Under the pieces are notes generated by a model. It had not been told where the DNA came from. It searched no databases and was given only the letters and a program-made list of their open reading frames with translations. A stretch of DNA of 64,000 bases, taken from contig JACJZS010000002.1 in the NCBI GenBank assembly GCA_020635515.1, forward strand, positions 744,001-808,000, given 5' to 3'. How positions within the stretch are numbered: the first letter of the stretch is position 1; each line of letters opens with the position of its first letter. A program made the translations under genes and the position numbers. This DNA is from Flavobacteriales bacterium (GTDB lineage Bacteria; Bacteroidota; Bacteroidia; Flavobacteriales; Weeksellaceae). This document shows positions 60,449-64,000 of the stretch, one piece after another.

Positions 60449-61450
60449 TTATGGCTTCAAATCTTCAGATTTTTTTTCTTTTTTATCTTTTCCTCCTCCA
60501 AAAATAGAAAAATGAACATATCTTTTTGGCGACTCTTTAAAGTCTTTAAGCAATAAATCTAAACTATTGGTGGTTGAAGTTAAATTATCATACAACTCGG
60601 CATCATTTATAAACTTCCCTGCACTTCCTTGATTGCTGTTTAATTTTGCTAATAATTCATTTAAACTCGCTGATGTTTTTTCTAAACTAGCAAATGTCTT
60701 TTGAAGCTCCAATTCATTGATTTTGTCTGCTACCTTTCCATACTTCTCTACCGTAGTGTTAGTAGTAATCATCGCTTGATTTCCTGATTCTAATAGCGTA
60801 GATACCTTAGAATTATTTTCTGCAAGAAATTGATTTAATTCTTCTGCTGTTTGTTTATAGCTGACTACTGTCGTATTTAAATTTGAAATTAAGGTTTTAA
60901 TATTTTGAGTTGTTTGTTTATCTAATAATCCATTTACGGAACCCAATGTTTTTGTGGCTGTAACTAACGTAGAATCTAAATCTATAAGCGTTTTATTTAG
61001 ATTATCTCGTAAAGGTTCTACCTCGTTAGCAAGCACAGAAGTAAGTGATGATTTTAATCTTCCTTGCAAATATTCTCCTGATTGTGCTAGTATTTTATCT
61101 TTGGGATATACTATTCTAATTTCTTTCCCTGAAAGCATTCCTGGCTCATAAATTTCTGCTATTGAGTTTTTGTATACAGGATATTTTTCATCAACTTGCA
61201 AAGTAACTTTGAACGTAAGTTCCTTTCCTTGTTCTAATACTGGCTCTATATCTTTAATTATTCCTACACGCAGACCACTTATAGTAACTGGTTTTGTTTT
61301 TTCTAATCCAGAAACCTCGTTGTACATAACATAAAATACGTTTTCTGAGGTTAGTAAATTTCGTCCTTTTAAAAACTGAAATACAAACCAAAATGCTAAT
61401 AATGTAGAAACAACGATTAATCCTGCTTTGAACTCTTTGCTTACTTTCAC
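60449..61450 (-). CDS. MlaD-family (MCE-domain) lipid-transport protein
   Basis: 333 residues from GTG 61450. N-terminal membrane anchor (KAGLIVVSTLLAFWFVFQFLKGRNLLT), the MCE domain (VFYVMYNEVSGLEKTKPVTISGLRVGIIKDI), then a long helical region with NLNTTVVSYKQTAEELNQFL and a Lys-rich C-terminus. It takes part in phospholipid transport across the periplasm with an ABC transporter encoded elsewhere. The frame is open up to 61519, but the TACATTTG element at 61464-61471 lies in that part, so the GTG is chosen; the leader would be very short. Confidence 0.88.
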   Translation of the reverse strand: MKVSKEFKAGLIVVSTLLAFWFVFQFLKGRNLLTSENVFYVMYNEVSGLEKTKPVTISGLRVGIIKDIEPVLEQGKELTFKVTLQVDEKYPVYKNSIAEIYEPGMLSGKEIRIVYPKDKILAQSGEYLQGRLKSSLTSVLANEVEPLRDNLNKTLIDLDSTLVTATKTLGSVNGLLDKQTTQNIKTLISNLNTTVVSYKQTAEELNQFLAENNSKVSTLLESGNQAMITTNTTVEKYGKVADKINELELQKTFASLEKTSASLNELLAKLNSNQGSAGKFINDAELYDNLTSTTNSLDLLLKDFKESPKRYVHFSIFGGGKDKKEKKSEDLKP

Positions 61451-61463
61451 AAAAACTTTTTTA

Positions 61464-61471
61464 CAAATGTA
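61464..61471 (-). promoter_or_regulatory. TANNTTTG -7 element (TACATTTG) for the MlaD gene
   Basis: Perfect match on the minus strand, 13 bp before the GTG start; divergent from the tRNA promoter. Confidence 0.5.
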
Positions 61472-61503
61472 AAAAAATATTGCATAAATTAATAAAATTA
61501 TTA

Positions 61504-61511
61504 TAAATTTG
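61504..61511 (+). promoter_or_regulatory. TANNTTTG -7 element (TAAATTTG) for tRNA-Leu
   Basis: Perfect match 13 bp before the tRNA. Confidence 0.6.
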
Positions 61512-61524
61512 CAAACCACTTTAC

Positions 61525-61606
61525 GCGGATGTGATGGAATTGGTAGACATGCTAGACTTAGGATCTAGTGCTTCACGGCGTGGGGGTTCGAGTCCCTTCA
61601 TCCGCA
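61525..61606 (+). tRNA. tRNA-Leu (anticodon UAG)
   Basis: 82 nt with acceptor stem GCGGATG/CATCCGC, type II long variable arm, anticodon stem CTAGA/TCTAG around the loop CTTAGGA (anticodon TAG) and T-loop TTCGAGT. Discriminator A; CCA is not encoded. It reads CUA/CUG-class leucine codons. A terminator follows. Confidence 0.96.
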
Positions 61607-61613
61607 CAACATT

Positions 61614-61652
61614 AAATCGCTTTTTATTTGTTTTTCAAATGATTAGCGATTT
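61614..61652 (+). terminator. Terminator of tRNA-Leu
   Basis: Outer stem AAATCGCT (61614-61621) with AGCGATTT (61645-61652), inner stem ATTTG/CAAAT, followed by a T-run. Confidence 0.75.
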
Positions 61653-61907
61653 TTTATTTTCTACAATCCCCACATGTCCCCCACAATGAATTAACTTTTG
61701 AAAAATGTTATAGAAATTATTGCTTTATGTTGAAGTCTGAAATTGTGGTAGCAAGTTATAACAAAAAGTTTTATTTATAAAGGATAATTTTATTTGACTT
61801 GGGACTCCTACCTTTTATCACACCACATATTTAAGACTTCAAAAAATAGGATGGGGTATGCAGGGAAAACGCAAAACAAGTATGGCTAGAGATATAGGTC
61901 GTATGCC
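61653..61907. other. Gene-free stretch between tRNA-Leu and the edge gene
   Basis: No reading frame, promoter or clear repeat is supported. It includes CCCCACATGTCCCCCAC (near 61667-61683), which is unusually C-rich for this region. No second copy of the tRNA 3' end is seen. Confidence 0.4.
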
Positions 61908-64000
61908 TTAGCACTTACTTAAAAGAATATAAAATTTACTAAGTTCTTCATCGTAATTTTTTTCTAGATACTTTTGAGTTTTGCTTTTAACATAGTCAAT
62001 TTTTGAAAGACGTTCTACAATTGAAGAAAAATATCTTAATTCTTTTAACCATTTCGGATTAAACTTATTTTGGTCAAAATTTTCGGGATTGAATAAAAAA
62101 TTATAGTAATCAATTTTAATGTCCAAATATGCTAATTCAGATTTTTTAATAAAATTTCTATTGATAGTATCCGCAAATTGAAGAACCCAAAAACTATTGT
62201 GCTTGTTGAAAAGCTGTTTCCCATTTTCTAGTTTAGGCTTTGCTAAAACAGTTTTTTTCATGATATCAATATACTCTGACCTAACCTTTTTTGTGTTTAG
62301 TATTCTAGAGTTTATGGCAAAATAATAATTCTGCTCACACTTGTTTTCATTTAATTCTCTCTCAATCCGTTTTTTAAAAGCAGCCTTTAAGGGTGCTGAT
62401 AAAGTCTTATATATTGCAGTTGCTTTATACATATTATTTCCAAACCTAAATGCTTCCACATCAAATTCTTTATTGACAAATTTTTTATTTTTTAATTTTA
62501 TTGCCTCTAGAACAGCCACATAATCATTGAAATACAACCCTCTTTCATTTAAAACACTTAATGAATCTAACAAAATGGTTAACTCAATTATTTTATATTT
62601 TTTGTAGATTATTAATGAGAAGAACCCCGAAATTTCTTTTCTTCTATAATCAATATTAACATATCTGATAAAATGATTTATTCTTTGTAATAAGATATTG
62701 AGAGTTTCCTTTTTGAAATCAAAATAAGCTACAATTAAAAGAATATTTTTCAATATTCTCACAATTTCAGATTCAAACATTCTGTTAGTTGTTATATAAC
62801 TTTGGAAATTGTTATTTACAGATACCCCTCTGAAATATTTCTCTTCAATATAAGATGACTTTAGAAAATTGTTTATTCTTGAAACGATTCTATCTTCTTC
62901 ACATAGTTTTATATCCTCCAACCCTAATTCATCAAAAACTTGTCTTAATTCTTTAGGTTGGGTATGGTCAAAAATCGAAGAAATCAAAATATTATCAAAT
63001 TGCTCAACTTTCGGTGTTGAAAAAAAATGACGTTCATCATCAATATTATTATTCAGTAATAAGTTTAAATCATATCCATTTAAAAATGAGACTGACGACC
63101 TATTTTTATATTGATTGATGAGAGAAAAACCATTATCAATTATAAAATTACCTCCAAGAAAATTGTTGAGTTTAAGTATATTTGATTCTAGTTCATAAAA
63201 AGGACTTGAACCACCTCTATTTCCTCCTCGTTTTATTAAAGAAATTATTTCATCAACCTCTCTTTGAGATTTATCAATGTCATTACATATCCTTTGTATA
63301 TACACCCCCTCTTTAATTTCCTTCAATAACTTAAATAAATCCTTATCTGCATAAAATTTCAATTTGTTTAATTCAGCATCTAAATCAATTTTTTCTGCTT
63401 CTTTTTCAATTTTTTTAGCATCCTCATATTCAATATTTTTATTTTTAAAACTTTCGTTAAACACAAAATACGATAAAAGTTTTTGGTTGTATTTCGCTAA
63501 AAAGCCTACTTCGTACCTACTTTCTCTATTCGATTTTAATACAATTTCTTTAAATGCAAAATAACTTCTAGAATATTCTTTAAATTCATAGAGACCATAA
63601 GCAAATTTCAAGTCATCATATAAATCCGATTTATGGTCAATCGAATATTTTGAAATTTTGGATATAGCAGAACTATAATCTAATCTACCAATTGTACAGG
63701 AAAGGCACTCACAGTTATCAGTTAAGTTGATTTTATCTCGTAGGTCAATTCTTTTCTCAGCTCTTCTAGTCCCAAATGTATCGGTTTTTCCTCCCTCTTG
63801 ACCAAAAAAGTATATACCCGAATAAATCAATCTAATCAAAACAAAATTTAGCTTTTTTCTTTGTTCCTTACTGAAATTTTCATCATTGATTCCTTGATAG
63901 CTCTCAATAAGATTAAAAATTTCTTCATCATGTATTGTTAATACAACATCATGCAAATTGTAAATATCTTCTTCTTTTGGACTATTTCTATTTAGTGGAA
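61908..64000 (-). CDS. Large, mostly helical protein of unknown function, 5'-truncated by window edge
   Basis: At least 697 residues; the frame is open to base 64000 (upstream part reads PLNRNSPKEEDIYNLHDVVL), so the apparent TTG start at 63956 is not the real one. Visible: a Lys/Asn-rich, largely alpha-helical chain with a CxCLxC motif (NCECLSCTIGRLDYSSA) about 100 residues in, followed by repeat-like helices (KSDLYDDLKFAYGLYEFKEYSRSYFAFKEIVLK, TPR-like). No catalytic motif is recognised. Length, style and position next to a tRNA resemble the helical C-terminal part of large defence proteins, but this is only a suggestion. Confidence 0.7.
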   Translation of the reverse strand, partial: PLNRNSPKEEDIYNLHDVVLTIHDEEIFNLIESYQGINDENFSKEQRKKLNFVLIRLIYSGIYFFGQEGGKTDTFGTRRAEKRIDLRDKINLTDNCECLSCTIGRLDYSSAISKISKYSIDHKSDLYDDLKFAYGLYEFKEYSRSYFAFKEIVLKSNRESRYEVGFLAKYNQKLLSYFVFNESFKNKNIEYEDAKKIEKEAEKIDLDAELNKLKFYADKDLFKLLKEIKEGVYIQRICNDIDKSQREVDEIISLIKRGGNRGGSSPFYELESNILKLNNFLGGNFIIDNGFSLINQYKNRSSVSFLNGYDLNLLLNNNIDDERHFFSTPKVEQFDNILISSIFDHTQPKELRQVFDELGLEDIKLCEEDRIVSRINNFLKSSYIEEKYFRGVSVNNNFQSYITTNRMFESEIVRILKNILLIVAYFDFKKETLNILLQRINHFIRYVNIDYRRKEISGFFSLIIYKKYKIIELTILLDSLSVLNERGLYFNDYVAVLEAIKLKNKKFVNKEFDVEAFRFGNNMYKATAIYKTLSAPLKAAFKKRIERELNENKCEQNYYFAINSRILNTKKVRSEYIDIMKKTVLAKPKLENGKQLFNKHNSFWVLQFADTINRNFIKKSELAYLDIKIDYYNFLFNPENFDQNKFNPKWLKELRYFSSIVERLSKIDYVKSKTQKYLEKNYDEELSKFYILLSKC

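Noticed and set aside
61451..61519. Extended MlaD start at 61519
   Set aside because: The extension overlaps the MlaD promoter element and the tRNA promoter; the family starts at the GTG.
61607..61907. Attachment-site duplication of the tRNA-Leu 3' end
   Set aside because: No second copy of the tRNA end or an integrase gene is present inside the window; it may lie outside.

Overview
The window is an AT-rich chromosomal segment of a flavobacterium (Bacteroidota, probably Flavobacteriaceae). The evidence is: a subtilase with a type IX secretion (T9SS) C-terminal sorting domain; a full set of Bacteroidota-restricted families (DUF3276, DUF3127, DUF2853, DUF2490, a BT_3928-like DoxX protein); lipoproteins with Bacteroidota-style lipoboxes; and about two dozen genes preceded by the Bacteroidota -7 promoter element TANNTTTG instead of a TATAAT box. 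Those elements were also used here to choose start codons.

Layout. 1-1.3 kb: 3' end of comM. 1.3-7.4 kb: minus-strand surface proteins, a DUF285/BspA-like 26-residue repeat protein and a 1040-residue protein with YadA-head-like repeats. 7.6-18.2 kb: mostly housekeeping (YceI lipoprotein, ComEC, TrxB, nitroreductase, RlmB, a glycosyltransferase, RfbC-RfbD, DUF3276, YchF). 18.4-21 kb: an accessory patch with two lipoproteins, a Tae4-like amidase remnant, a REP-flanked RAYT transposase and a DUF1493 gene. 21-33.6 kb: RibF, a POT peptide transporter, MnmA, DUF3127, a DUF2490/mini-membrane-protein/DASS transporter operon, a Bcr-type MFS pump, an acyltransferase and an M16 peptidase. 33.6-34.5 kb: a 0.9-kb insertion carrying a DUF4160-DUF2442 pair, bounded by a perfect 29-bp direct repeat of the era 3' end. 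34.5-39.7 kb: a compact six-gene run ndk-bcp-HerA-like ATPase-exonuclease/GIY-YIG-LOG-era. 39.8-45.5 kb: DUF2853, a DUF1704 protein, the T9SS subtilase and MutS2. 45.7-48.7 kb: an accessory patch with a YoeB-type toxin-antitoxin pair, a lipoprotein, REP-like palindromes and a complete IS3-family element. 48.7-61.5 kb: UvrA, a lipoprotein with two apparent CBM21 domains, a VWA protein, FolP, a DoxX-like protein, TpiA, PanC, an orphan antitoxin-like gene, a membrane Fe-S oxidoreductase and MlaD. 61.5-64 kb: tRNA-Leu(UAG) followed by a large unidentified gene that runs off the window edge.

The least ordinary items are the small insertion that regenerated the era 3' end, the RAYT unit next to a truncated effector-like gene, two small genes that are easily overlooked (a 41-residue membrane protein with a DASS transporter, and a 50-residue cysteine-rich protein with a TTG start), the tandem CBM21-like lipoprotein, and the unidentified gene beside tRNA-Leu.
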